From NCBI RefSeq assembly GCF_030042015.1, contig NZ_JASIAL010000203.1, positions 1 to 64,000 of the forward strand: DNA of 64,000 nt, read 5' to 3'. A program made the position numbers and the translations under genes. The notes beneath the pieces are model-generated. The model was not told the DNA's origin and did not search any database. It was given only the letters and a program-made list of their open reading frames with translations. Below are positions 33,951 through 43,193 of the stretch, piece by piece. Every line of letters starts with the position of its first letter. The first letter of the stretch is position 1. This stretch comes from Trebonia sp030042015. GTDB lineage: Bacteria; Actinomycetota; Actinomycetes; Streptosporangiales; Streptosporangiaceae.

Positions 33951-36329
33951 GTGGGTAATCAGGTGGCACCGCTGCTGGTACGGACAAGGCGCTCTGATCA
34001 CCGGCTTGACAGCGGGACAGAATACCGGATTGGGCGTGATCCCGCGGCTGACATCGTGCTGACCGACTCGCGGGTGTCCTGGCGGCATGCGGTCTTGCGA
34101 ACGGATGGCCAGTCCTGGGTGCTCGAGGACCTCGGCAGCACCAACGGAACCTTCGTCGGCGCCGAGCGCACCGACCGAGTCGACATCCGGTCCAACTGCG
34201 TGGTAAGGCTCGGCAACCCCGACGACGGGCCGGTGCTGAGGTTCGAGCCGCAACTGCCCCCGGAGCCCCCGCCGCCGCGGCCGGCGGCGGTACCGGCGAA
34301 CCTCGACCACCTGCCGAGCGTGGACCGGCGGCCCACCGCCCGCCTCCCGCTGCCCGCCAAGGTCATGAGCATCGGCCGCACCCCGGACAACGACCTGGTC
34401 GTCTCCGACCTTGGCGTGTCGAGAAAGCACGCCGAGCTCAGGAAGTCCCCAACCGGCCGGTACCAGATCGTCGACCTGGGCAGCCACAACGGCACGTACG
34501 TCAACGGCGCCCGCGTCGACGCGGCCGAAGTCAGCGAGCAAGACATCATCAGCATCGGCCACGCCACGTTCCGGCTGGCCGGCGGCGAGCTGCGGGAGTA
34601 TGTCGACGACGGCAACGTCACCTTCGAGGCACGCGACCTCCTCGTCCGTGTGACCGACGGCGGGAAGGCGAAGATCCTGCTGCAGGGCGTCACGTTCCCG
34701 CTGCCCGAGCGTTCCTTCCTCGCGGTCATCGGCCCCGCGGGAGCCGGCAAGACCACGCTGCTCAACGCGCTGACCGGGAAGAAGTCGGCGAGCGAGGGCG
34801 TCGTGCTCTACGACAACCGTGACCTGTACAAGAGCTACGACGAGCTGCGGCACCGGATCGGGCTGGTGCCGCAGCAGAGCGTCACGCACGACCAGCTCAG
34901 CGCGAGGGCGGCGTTTGGCTACGCCGCCGAGCTCCGCTTCCCATCCGATACGGGGGCAGGCGAACGGCGCCAGCGCGTCGAGGAGGTGCTCGCCGAGCTT
35001 GAGATGACCCAGCATGGGGACACCCGGGTCGACCGTCTTTCCGGCGGCCAGAACAAGCGGGTCAACATCGGCCTTGAGCTGCTGACCAGGCCGAGCCTGC
35101 TCTTCCTCGACGAGCCGACCTCGCCGCTTGATCCGCACCTGAAGCGCGAGCTCATGGAGCGGATGCGCAAGATGGCGGAAAGGACGGCGGAAAAGGGCCA
35201 GACGGTCGTCGTGATCACGCACGACGTAGAGGCGAAGCTGCTCGACCTGTGCGACCGGCTCCTCGTGCTGGCCCCAGGCGGGACGATGGCGTACTTCGGG
35301 CCGCCGCAGGAGGGCCTGAAGTACTTCGGGAAGTCCGACTGGGCGGACGTCTTCAAGGACTTCTCTGACGATCCGCGGCGCGACTGGATGGGGGAGTTCA
35401 GGAGTTCCAAGGACTACGCCGGGTACGTGGAAGCGCCGCTGAGCGTCCGCCCGCCGCAGGCGCTGCCGCCTGGGGCGCAGCAGCGAGGGGAGGCGGCGCC
35501 GTCGCACCAGCGCGGTCGCGTGAAGCAGGCGTCCACGCTGGCGCGGCGCTACGCCCGGGTGATGTCGGTCGACCGCGGCTACCTGATGTTCACGGCCCTG
35601 CTGCCGCTGATCCTCGGAGTGCTTGTCCGGGCGACGTCCGGCGGCGGTCTCGGCGCCGGCGGACCGCACGGTAACGCCAGCGCGCAGCTGGCGCTGCTGA
35701 TCATGGTGATGGCCGCCTGCCTGTCCGGCATGGCGAACTCGGTCCGCGAGATCGTCAAGGAACGCGAGATATTCGAGCGGGAACGCATGACGGGGCTCTC
35801 CGCCGGCGCGTACCTGGCCTCGAAGGTGCTCGTCCTGGGCCTGGTCAGCGTGATCCAGACGGTGCTCATCGTCGTCATCGGGCTCGCCGGCAAGGGCATG
35901 CCGCCGCACGGCGCGGCGATCGGGCCGGCGTTCCTTGAGATACTGGTCGCGGTCGCCGTGCTCTGCCTGGTCTCGATGCTCGTCGGCCTCGCTGTGTCCG
36001 CGCTGGTCACCAAGTCCGAGCAGACGATGCCGGCGCTGGTGGTGGTCACCATGGTCCAGGTGGTGCTCTCCGGAGGCGTGATCGCGCTAGGCGGCATCGC
36101 GGGCTACTTCTCCGACATCGCCCCCGCCCGCTGGGGCCTGGCCGCGCTCGCCTCAACGGTCGACCTGAACAGGATCAACCCGCCGGGCAGCCATCCCTTC
36201 GACGCGCTGTGGACCCACTCCGCCAGCCAGTGGCTGACCGACATGGTCTGTCTGCTCGCCATCGGCGTGATCTCCCTGGGCGTGGCCCAGTGGCGGCTGG
36301 CCAAGACCGGCCCGGGGCGCCGTAAGTAG
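33951..36329 (+). CDS. FHA-FHA-ABC transporter (Rv1747-like), full exporter half
   Basis: 792 residues. Two forkhead-associated domains (about 22-95, IGRDPAADIVL and GSTNGTFV; about 120-205, IGRTPDNDLVVSD and GSHNGTYVNG) precede an ABC ATPase (225-450; Walker A GPAGAGKTTL, signature LSGGQNKRVNIG, Walker B LLFLDEPTSPLDP). A six-segment ABC-2 membrane domain follows (about 530-790). Mycobacterial Rv1747 has the same layout and is controlled by Ser/Thr kinase phosphorylation read by its FHA domains (established). Here too FHA domains imply regulation by a phospho-threonine partner. The substrate is unknown. Confidence 0.92.
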   Translation: MGNQVAPLLVRTRRSDHRLDSGTEYRIGRDPAADIVLTDSRVSWRHAVLRTDGQSWVLEDLGSTNGTFVGAERTDRVDIRSNCVVRLGNPDDGPVLRFEPQLPPEPPPPRPAAVPANLDHLPSVDRRPTARLPLPAKVMSIGRTPDNDLVVSDLGVSRKHAELRKSPTGRYQIVDLGSHNGTYVNGARVDAAEVSEQDIISIGHATFRLAGGELREYVDDGNVTFEARDLLVRVTDGGKAKILLQGVTFPLPERSFLAVIGPAGAGKTTLLNALTGKKSASEGVVLYDNRDLYKSYDELRHRIGLVPQQSVTHDQLSARAAFGYAAELRFPSDTGAGERRQRVEEVLAELEMTQHGDTRVDRLSGGQNKRVNIGLELLTRPSLLFLDEPTSPLDPHLKRELMERMRKMAERTAEKGQTVVVITHDVEAKLLDLCDRLLVLAPGGTMAYFGPPQEGLKYFGKSDWADVFKDFSDDPRRDWMGEFRSSKDYAGYVEAPLSVRPPQALPPGAQQRGEAAPSHQRGRVKQASTLARRYARVMSVDRGYLMFTALLPLILGVLVRATSGGGLGAGGPHGNASAQLALLIMVMAACLSGMANSVREIVKEREIFERERMTGLSAGAYLASKVLVLGLVSVIQTVLIVVIGLAGKGMPPHGAAIGPAFLEILVAVAVLCLVSMLVGLAVSALVTKSEQTMPALVVVTMVQVVLSGGVIALGGIAGYFSDIAPARWGLAALASTVDLNRINPPGSHPFDALWTHSASQWLTDMVCLLAIGVISLGVAQWRLAKTGPGRRK

Positions 36330-36409
36330 GCTGGGCTGCCCCCCTGCCAGTCCGGCGCGCCTTGCCCAGGCTGGGAACACGCCCGCCCGGCCGGGTCTTG
36401 TACTAGTCC

Positions 36410-37831
36410 GTGAGCGTATCGGTCCCGCCCAGGCTGGTCGTCAGCGCCGTGTTCGTCGCGTCGATGTTCATGAACATCATGGACGCCACCGTGGTGAACG
36501 TGGCACTGCCCACGCTGAGCCGGCACTTCGCCGTGCCGGTGGCGTCGGTGAGCGGGGTGGTGAGCGCGTACCTGGTGACCCTGGCCGTGGCGATGCCCGC
36601 GTCCGGCTGGATCGGGGACCGATTCGGCGCCAGGCGCGTGATGCTCGTCGCGATCGGCCTGTTCACCGCCGCGTCCGCCCTGTGCGGGGTGGCGACGTCG
36701 CTGCCTGAGCTCATCGCGTTCCGCGCGGTCCAGGGGTTCGGCGGCGGGCTGCTCATCCCGGTGGGGATGGCGATGCTGTTCCGCACGTTCCCGCCGGCCG
36801 AGCGGATCCGGGCGAACCGGCTGCTGATAGTGCCCACACTGATGGCGCCGGCGCTGGGACCGGTGATCGGCGGGCTGCTTGTGGACGGTCTGTCCTGGCG
36901 GTGGATCTTCTACATCAACCTGCCGGTCGGAGTCGCGGCGCTGGTATTCGGCGCCCTGTTCATGCCGGGCGGCTCCGAGCACCGGCCTGGCCGGTTCGAC
37001 CTGCCGGGCTTCCTGCTGGCCGGGTTCGGCTTCCCGCTGTTCATGTTCGGCCTGTCGACGGGCGCGTCGTCCGGCTGGGGATCGCCGTCGGTGCTCGGCA
37101 CGGGCGTAGCCGGGGCGCTGCTGCTCGTGCTGTTCGTGCTCGTCGAGCTGCGGGTCGGCGAGCCGATGCTGCGGCTGCGGATTTACTCCGATCGCCTGTT
37201 CCGGGTCACGAACCTGCAGCTGACGTTCGCCGGCGCGGGGTTCGTCGGCACGCTGTTCCTCGTGCCGCTGTTCTTGCAGAACGGCCTGGGGTTCAGCGCC
37301 CTGCACTCGGGCCTGTCGACGTTCCCCGAGGCGCTCGGCGGGATGGCGGGCGTGCAGGTGACCACCCGGCTGTACAAGCGGGTGGGGCCGCGGCGGCTGA
37401 TGGTCGCCGGGATGTGCGGCACCGTGGTGACCATCGCCGGGATGGGGTTCGCGGGCCCGGGCGACGCGGCGTGGCTGATCCCCGTGCTGATGTTCTGCAC
37501 GGGGTGCTCGTTCGGGTTCGCGATGTCGCCGTCGCAGGCGGCGGGCATGGCCACCGTGTCGGCGGCGCAGACCGGGCAGGCGTCGACGCTCCTGAACACC
37601 CTGCGGCAGGCCGGGGGAGCGGCCGGGGTCGCGCTGCTGGCCACCGTGCTCGGCGCCACCCGGCCGGGACCTGTCGACCTGGCCGGCTACCGGATGGCGT
37701 TCGCCGCCGCGGCGTGCCTGATGGCTTTCGGCGTGCTGTTCTCTGCCCTGGTCCATGACGCCGACGCCGCGCCGACGATGGCGGACGGTCCGGGGGACCT
37801 CGGCGGCCAGCCGGTCCCCGAGGCGGCCTGA
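36410..37831 (+). CDS. MFS exporter, DHA2/EmrB-QacA family
   Basis: 473 residues from GTG 36410. MNIMDATVVNVALPTLSRHF in segment 1, SGWIGDRFGARRVML as motif A, and GPVIGGLLVDGLSWRWIFYINLPVG match EmrB/QacA drug antiporters; 13-14 hydrophobic segments fit the DHA2 type. It starts 80 bases after the FHA-ABC gene on the same strand and ends 25 bases before the dipeptidase gene, so the three could share transcription. No adjacent regulator is present. Confidence 0.9.
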   Translation: MSVSVPPRLVVSAVFVASMFMNIMDATVVNVALPTLSRHFAVPVASVSGVVSAYLVTLAVAMPASGWIGDRFGARRVMLVAIGLFTAASALCGVATSLPELIAFRAVQGFGGGLLIPVGMAMLFRTFPPAERIRANRLLIVPTLMAPALGPVIGGLLVDGLSWRWIFYINLPVGVAALVFGALFMPGGSEHRPGRFDLPGFLLAGFGFPLFMFGLSTGASSGWGSPSVLGTGVAGALLLVLFVLVELRVGEPMLRLRIYSDRLFRVTNLQLTFAGAGFVGTLFLVPLFLQNGLGFSALHSGLSTFPEALGGMAGVQVTTRLYKRVGPRRLMVAGMCGTVVTIAGMGFAGPGDAAWLIPVLMFCTGCSFGFAMSPSQAAGMATVSAAQTGQASTLLNTLRQAGGAAGVALLATVLGATRPGPVDLAGYRMAFAAAACLMAFGVLFSALVHDADAAPTMADGPGDLGGQPVPEAA

Positions 37832-37856
37832 CCGTGGCTGCGGCTACCCTGACGCC

Positions 37857-39011
37857 GTGACTACAGCCGACGGTTCCGCTCTTTCCCTCGCGCTCGCGCG
37901 CGCCATGCTCAGCCGGTTCCCGCTCATCGACGGGCACAACGACCTGCCGTGGGAGCTGCGGGAGAAGTTTGGCGGCGACGTTGGGGCCGTCGACCTGACG
38001 GCGGTGGTCGCCGGAACGCACACCGACATCCCGAGGCTGGTCGCCGGCGGGGTGGGCGGCCAGTTCTGGTCGGTCTTCGTGCCGGCCCGGCTAGCCGGCG
38101 AGGCGGCGGTGATCGCCGTGCTTGAGCAGGTCGACCTGGTGCACCGCCTCGTGCGGCGTTACCCGTCCCGCTTCGAGCTGGCCACGACCGCGGACGACGT
38201 GGCGAGGGCGTTCGCCGCGGGGCGGATCGCCTCGCTGCTCGGAGCCGAGGGCGGGCACTCGATCGGCGGGTCGCTTGGCGTGCTCCGCTCGCTGTACGCG
38301 CTCGGCGTGCGGTACCTGACGCTGACGCACAACTCGAGCGTCGGCTGGGCGTCCTCGGCCACCGACGACGTCGTCCCTGGCGGCCTGACCGACTTCGGCC
38401 GCGAGGTCGTCAGACAGATGCAGCGGCTGGGAATGCTTGTCGACCTGTCGCACGTCGCGCCCGTCACGATGCACGCCGCCCTGGACGTGGCCCGGGCGCC
38501 GGTGATCTTCTCGCACTCCTCGGCGCTCGCGCTCTGTGACAATCCGCGCAACGTGCCCGACGAGGTCCTGCTGCGACTGGCGGTCAACGGCGGCGTGTGC
38601 ATGGTCACGTTCGTGCCGTTCTTCGTCTCGCAGGAGTGCAACGACTGGTTTGGCGGCCTGCGCGCCGAGGTGGCCGCACGGGGGCTCGACCCGAGAGACC
38701 TGTCGGCCGTCTACGCGGTCAAGGGCGACTGGGCGGCGGCGCACCCGGAGCCCGCCGCGACCCTGGCCCAGGTAGCCGACCACGTGGAGCACGTGCGGTC
38801 GGTCGCCGGAATCGAGCACGTCGGCCTGGGCGGCGACTTCGACGGCACCCCGAACCTCCCGGCCGGCCTGCACGACGTCTCCCGCTACCCCGCCCTGTTC
38901 GCCGAACTGCTCCGCCGCCGCTGGTCCGAAGCCGACTGCGAGGCCCTCGCCGGCGGCAACATCCTGCGGGTCCTGCGCGCGGCGGAGTCATTCGCCGCCG
39001 CGGACGAGTGA
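37857..39011 (+). CDS. Membrane dipeptidase-like metallohydrolase (M19 family)
   Basis: 384 residues from GTG 37857. Zinc ligands of the M19 barrel are visible: HxD in LIDGHNDLPW, Glu in GAEGGHSIGG, His in LVDLSHVAP and in IFSHSSA, and the Asp in GLGGDFDGTPN. These enzymes cleave dipeptides, often with D-residues. No signal peptide is present, so it acts in the cytoplasm, perhaps on peptidoglycan-derived or metabolite dipeptides. Confidence 0.92.
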   Translation: MTTADGSALSLALARAMLSRFPLIDGHNDLPWELREKFGGDVGAVDLTAVVAGTHTDIPRLVAGGVGGQFWSVFVPARLAGEAAVIAVLEQVDLVHRLVRRYPSRFELATTADDVARAFAAGRIASLLGAEGGHSIGGSLGVLRSLYALGVRYLTLTHNSSVGWASSATDDVVPGGLTDFGREVVRQMQRLGMLVDLSHVAPVTMHAALDVARAPVIFSHSSALALCDNPRNVPDEVLLRLAVNGGVCMVTFVPFFVSQECNDWFGGLRAEVAARGLDPRDLSAVYAVKGDWAAAHPEPAATLAQVADHVEHVRSVAGIEHVGLGGDFDGTPNLPAGLHDVSRYPALFAELLRRRWSEADCEALAGGNILRVLRAAESFAAADE

Positions 39012-39030
39012 GCCGCGCCCCGGGGGGCGC

Positions 39031-39058
39031 GCTAGCCCGCGCGCTAGCCGTCGCTAGC
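39031..39058. repeat. Three GCTAGC sites between convergent genes
   Basis: GCTAGC recurs at 39031, 39043 and 39053, embedded in GCGC-rich sequence that can fold. It spans the 42-base gap between the dipeptidase and YdcF-like genes, and the last copy contains the stop of the latter. A compact bidirectional terminator is possible. Confidence 0.4.
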
Positions 39059-40061
39059 CGCCCGCCTTCCGCACCGCCGACAGCAACTGGGAGGCCGCCC
39101 GCAGTGCCGACCGGATTTCCTGCAGATAACTGCGCCCGCTGAAGACCGTGCCAGGCAGGAAGGAGCTGGCCGCGTCCACCCCGCAGCAATAGACGCCGCA
39201 GCCCCGCTCGATGCCCAGCACCTGGAGGGCGCCGAACTGCTGGTACGGCACGTAGATCTGGGTGGTCAGCAGCAGTACCCGGTCCCCGTGGCCGATGCCG
39301 TTTTCGCTGGCCCAGAAGCGCAGCTGGTCCACGGTGTTCACGCGCCTGCCCGGATCGCTGGACGGCGCGATGAGCACCTGGATGCCCGGCCACGCGTACC
39401 GTGCCCACGCGGACCACAGTCGGTCGTCCCACGCACCGGGTCGCGGTCCCGACTCTTCCGACTTGCGCGGTTCCCCGAGCCCGAAGGCCTGCCTCGTCGC
39501 TGCCAGCACGACGTCGGCCTCGTCGAGCTGTTCCCCGAATCCGAGCGTCGCGGCCTGTTCGGGTTCGGCGCCGCCGAGTTCCCTGTGCCCGCCCAGGACA
39601 GTCACGGAATCAGCGTGCAGGCCGTCCCTGACCAAGGCGGCCGCGTGCCTGGTACGGTTCACGCACGCGCGCACCAGGCCGGACAGGACCAGCAGCGTGG
39701 TGAACGTCACGTCTGGTACCGGGGTCGCCCGGACGAGGCCAAGCGCGTCCGCCGCGGCGAGTACCAGTTCCTCGGCGACGAGGTGACCGTTCACCTCGGC
39801 GGCGTCCGCGCCGATGAGGTTTCGCTCAACGCCGCCTCCGCGTCCGCGGAAGTCCCACTCATCCGATAGCGCCGCCAGGCGGTCGAGCAGTTCTCCCGTG
39901 TCCCGGCCGGCTGGCCACTCCCAGCCGGACGCCCTGGCCAGGGCTCGCATCGGTGCCGAACTCGCCCACTCCCGTAGTGATGGATCCAGGCGCGCTGCCG
40001 TGAGCTCGCCCGGCGGGAGCGACGGCAGCGGCACCCGCTCGAAGCGGATTCCCTCGGTCAC
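39054..40061 (-). CDS. YdcF/DUF218-like protein
   Basis: 335 residues, no membrane segment. A variable N-terminal half is followed by a Rossmann-like part with RTRHAAALVRDGLHADSVTVLGG, RRVNTVDQLRFWASENG and DRVLLLTTQIYVPYQQFGALQVLG. This matches the DUF218/YdcF pattern of a glycine-rich strand, an NTxExL helix and a VTSxxHxxRA strand, although the usual His is Gln-Ile-Tyr here. E. coli YdcF binds SAM and related proteins act on envelope precursors; the role here is unknown. It diverges from the STAND NTPase gene, which suggests it may belong to that locus. Confidence 0.55.
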   Translation of the reverse strand: MTEGIRFERVPLPSLPPGELTAARLDPSLREWASSAPMRALARASGWEWPAGRDTGELLDRLAALSDEWDFRGRGGGVERNLIGADAAEVNGHLVAEELVLAAADALGLVRATPVPDVTFTTLLVLSGLVRACVNRTRHAAALVRDGLHADSVTVLGGHRELGGAEPEQAATLGFGEQLDEADVVLAATRQAFGLGEPRKSEESGPRPGAWDDRLWSAWARYAWPGIQVLIAPSSDPGRRVNTVDQLRFWASENGIGHGDRVLLLTTQIYVPYQQFGALQVLGIERGCGVYCCGVDAASSFLPGTVFSGRSYLQEIRSALRAASQLLSAVRKAGG

Positions 40062-40149
40062 GTGCCGATGCTACGCGCCATGCCGGAGTCTGCGCGTGCC
40101 GCGACAGCCCACGCGAACGCACCGAGCGCACCACGCGTCAATGGTTTAC

Positions 40150-40170
40150 TTGTTTCGCGTGACAAAACAA
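40150..40170. promoter_or_regulatory. Inverted repeat TTGTTT-N9-AAACAA in a divergent promoter region
   Basis: Perfect six-base arms nine bases apart lie in the 171-base gap between the YdcF-like and STAND genes, in locally A/T-rich sequence. The place and symmetry suit a shared operator or a promoter element for the conflict locus. Confidence 0.4.
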
Positions 40171-40232
40171 TATCTGTGGGGACAGTGCGGGCCTTTTCAA
40201 GGTAGGGAAGACTCTGCACTGAACGCCCCAGT

Positions 40233-43193
40233 ATGGCCGACGCGGGCCAGGGCCGTTTCGAAACGGGGATGGATTCGATGCCTGAGACATGGCCTGACTG
40301 GCCCGTTTTCTGGGACAACCCAGGCGAGCACGCGAGGGAACTGGCACGCTACGTCGACACCACGCAAACCTGGCGCCTGGTTCCGGTGAATTGCTTTTCC
40401 CCGTGGTACGGGCCGCAGGCGGGCAGCGAGCGGGCAGAGCTCTTGTACGAAGAGCTGCGGTCCAGGCGGATCCCCTACTCTCATGAACCGTGGAATCCGG
40501 TCCCGTTCGGGCCGGAGGAGCAAGCCCGTTATGGCGGCGCCGGCACGCTGCAGCGCGTGCGCGGCCCAAACGAGACCATTCAGGGACCTGCGACCTGCCT
40601 GGACCTCGCCTTGGTGTTCGCGGGAATGGCGATGTGCGCCGACATGCGGCCGTTCATCGCCCTGCAGTCGGCACCTGTGCTGCACGCGCTTGTCGTCTTG
40701 CCCATTCAACGGGCTCGTTCCGTGCAGGGTGACAAAGTTCCCGATCCGCCCGGCTTTACCGAACGCCCGGGTGAACCGGGTGTCTGGGATCCGGCGCCGG
40801 ACGGTTCGTCGTTCGCCGGCGACGGCAATTGGCTAGTGATCGACGTCTCCCTCGCCGCCCGTAACCCTCCGTTGTCGGGCATGCCCCTGCCGGAAATTGG
40901 CGCGCCGTTCAGCGCGGCGAAGCGCGAGGAACTGGACTTGCCGGGCATGGAGGGGGCTTCCCGGAATTCGACCCTTGTTGATGTCGACCGTGTCCGGCGG
41001 ACGCCCCTTGAGCCTTATGTCCCGCCTGTCGGGTCGGCCGTGCCCGCGATATACGGATACCTTCCGACGTTCCCGTCGTTCATCGACTACCCGACGCGAC
41101 AGGAGCTGCTGGCGGACCTGCACGATGTAGTGGGCGCGGCGCTGCCCCCCGCGACGATCGTCCTGCACGGAGAACCGGGACGCGGGAAGAGCATGCTCGC
41201 CGCCCGGCTCGCGGTCGCCGCCGACCACGGCTGCGGATGGTTCCTCAACGCCACAGACGACAAGATCCTCACCAGGTCGCTGGCCCAGGCCGAAAACCAG
41301 GAACTGGGCAAGCGAGCGGGCCTCGCCGGCCCCGCGATGCACGGCGAGGGCGTAGACGCGATCGAGGACCGGGGGCTAGCGTCCGCCGCCCTCAGGCGGC
41401 TCAGCGAGACCGGCCAGCCGTGGGTGGTCGTGCTCGACAACTGCGACAGTCCGCCCGGCCTAGCGGGCCTGCGCGGCCTGATTCCCCGGCCGCGGACGAA
41501 CGGTCAGGTCGTGATCATCACGACGAAAGACCCGGACTGGGCGCGCCTGGGCGAGAGCTCAGGGTGGAAGGTGCGCGAGCTGCCACCGCTCGGACAGCCA
41601 GACCTTGAAAAGCTCGGCCTTGCCAGCCAAACGGGCAGCGCGGTGTATGGCACCCCGCTGATCACGCAGGCCGTCGTGGCGCTTCGCGAGCGGGCCGCGG
41701 TAACGCTCCCCGCGCAGCCGGGCACCGACGGCCCCGGGCTGGTCTGGCATTTGCTGCGCATGTCGCAGCATCGTTGGCCGGCCATCGGCGAACTGGCGCG
41801 GCTGCTCGCCTGGTGCCCGCCCGAGCCCATCGACGCGGACTTGCTCGGCGAGATCGGCGAGCGCGGCGATGGCGAGGCAGTCGGCCGGCGTCTCGCGGAG
41901 CTGTCCTTCGTGTCGCCGTCGTTCAATGCCGGACGGCTGACGGTCCAGATGCACAGGCTGTTCGCTGCGGCTGTGCGACGCCAGACGTGGCATGACAACC
42001 CGGAGATGGCCATCGGCGTGATCAGCCGCCTGCTCTCGGCCGAACAGGGTCGAGCTACCTTTATCGCCGCCGCGGACAGCAAGGCCCTTGGGCGGCTGGA
42101 ACACGGGGATGAAGCAGGCGAGCCCGGTGATGTGCCGCGAGCGGCCGCCAGCGCGGATCCGTCCACGGCGGGGCTGCTGTGGTACAACCTTGGACACATC
42201 CGGGAGCGGCGCGGTCCCGTCGCCGGCTCTGACCCGCACTTCGACAAAGCCCTGCAGCTGCTGGACCCCGAACAGTACCCGTGCGAGGTGGCGGAGAGCA
42301 TGATCGGGCGCGCCCGGGTCGTCTACCAGAACGCCCAGTCGTCTGCTGACCAACTGACCCAGGCTCGTGCGCAGGTCGCAGCGGCCCGGGACCTCCTCGC
42401 TCCGCTAGCTGACTCGAGCGCCAGGGAACTCCGGGAGCAGGGAAACGCGCTGTCCTGGCTCATCGCGCGGCGGATCGCCGGACGTGAGCGGAACCCGCGA
42501 AAGCGGGCGGGCGAGCTGGCCGAGGTGATAGAGCAGCTCTGGCTGTCTTATGAGGCGCGGTTGCGTCTGATTCGCGGCGCGGATGCCGCCATCGAACGCG
42601 GCGCGCCGCCGGCGCCCAGCGATGACCTGAGCGCCGAACGTGCGTACTACAACCTGTCAGGCACCTACCTCGAACTCGCCAAGGTCCACCACGAGCTAGC
42701 GGAGGTCGAGCCGCCCGGCTCGGAGCGGCGCCGGGAGCTACTGACGCTGGCGAGCGACGATCTGGTCAACTCGCGTACTGTCTACCAGCACGTACGGCGG
42801 CTCCGGGAGATACGGTACCGAGGCCAGCCGCATCCGCACCTCGCCGCCTGCGTGCAGGGCGAGGCGTACGTGACCTACTACCGCGCCATCCTGCTTGGCG
42901 AGCACGGCGCGCTGATCGACTCATTCGAGCTCACCGCGGAGGCGATGCGGCAGCGGCAGATAGTCGCTGGCGGCCCCGACAGCCCGGCCGTGCTGACCAA
43001 TGGCGATGTCCAAAAGTCAGGCCAGTTCATGCTGAAGGTGGCTATCGCGATGCTGTTCGCCGGTAGTTCGCGGCCCTCCTCCGGCGTCGAGAACGTGATG
43101 GACGTAACGCGCGAGGCACTGGCGGAGACCTTCAGCCGGGTGAGCTGGCCGGGTCCAATCGAGCTGCAGGGGAGACCCGATGGCAGAATCTGA
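40233..43193 (+). CDS. STAND NTPase with N-terminal TGase/papain-like peptidase domain and helical repeats
   Basis: 986 residues. The N-terminal domain has GPATCLDLALVFAG (Cys122), VLHALVVL (His151) and NWLVIDVSLA (Asp205), the Cys-His-Asp order of transglutaminase-like peptidases. A P-loop NTPase follows: Walker A HGEPGRGKSML (314-322), Walker B WVVVLDNCD (398-406), the sensor-like VVIITTKD and a winged-helix part, as in STAND/NB-ARC proteins. The C-terminal 350 residues are helical and TPR-like (LSAERAYYNLSGTYLELAKV). Such proteins sense invaders and then free an effector domain. The next gene is a trypco2 protein overlapping by 14 bases. The invader sensed and the cleaved target are unknown. 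Confidence 0.75.
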   Translation: MADAGQGRFETGMDSMPETWPDWPVFWDNPGEHARELARYVDTTQTWRLVPVNCFSPWYGPQAGSERAELLYEELRSRRIPYSHEPWNPVPFGPEEQARYGGAGTLQRVRGPNETIQGPATCLDLALVFAGMAMCADMRPFIALQSAPVLHALVVLPIQRARSVQGDKVPDPPGFTERPGEPGVWDPAPDGSSFAGDGNWLVIDVSLAARNPPLSGMPLPEIGAPFSAAKREELDLPGMEGASRNSTLVDVDRVRRTPLEPYVPPVGSAVPAIYGYLPTFPSFIDYPTRQELLADLHDVVGAALPPATIVLHGEPGRGKSMLAARLAVAADHGCGWFLNATDDKILTRSLAQAENQELGKRAGLAGPAMHGEGVDAIEDRGLASAALRRLSETGQPWVVVLDNCDSPPGLAGLRGLIPRPRTNGQVVIITTKDPDWARLGESSGWKVRELPPLGQPDLEKLGLASQTGSAVYGTPLITQAVVALRERAAVTLPAQPGTDGPGLVWHLLRMSQHRWPAIGELARLLAWCPPEPIDADLLGEIGERGDGEAVGRRLAELSFVSPSFNAGRLTVQMHRLFAAAVRRQTWHDNPEMAIGVISRLLSAEQGRATFIAAADSKALGRLEHGDEAGEPGDVPRAAASADPSTAGLLWYNLGHIRERRGPVAGSDPHFDKALQLLDPEQYPCEVAESMIGRARVVYQNAQSSADQLTQARAQVAAARDLLAPLADSSARELREQGNALSWLIARRIAGRERNPRKRAGELAEVIEQLWLSYEARLRLIRGADAAIERGAPPAPSDDLSAERAYYNLSGTYLELAKVHHELAEVEPPGSERRRELLTLASDDLVNSRTVYQHVRRLREIRYRGQPHPHLAACVQGEAYVTYYRAILLGEHGALIDSFELTAEAMRQRQIVAGGPDSPAVLTNGDVQKSGQFMLKVAIAMLFAGSSRPSSGVENVMDVTREALAETFSRVSWPGPIELQGRPDGRI

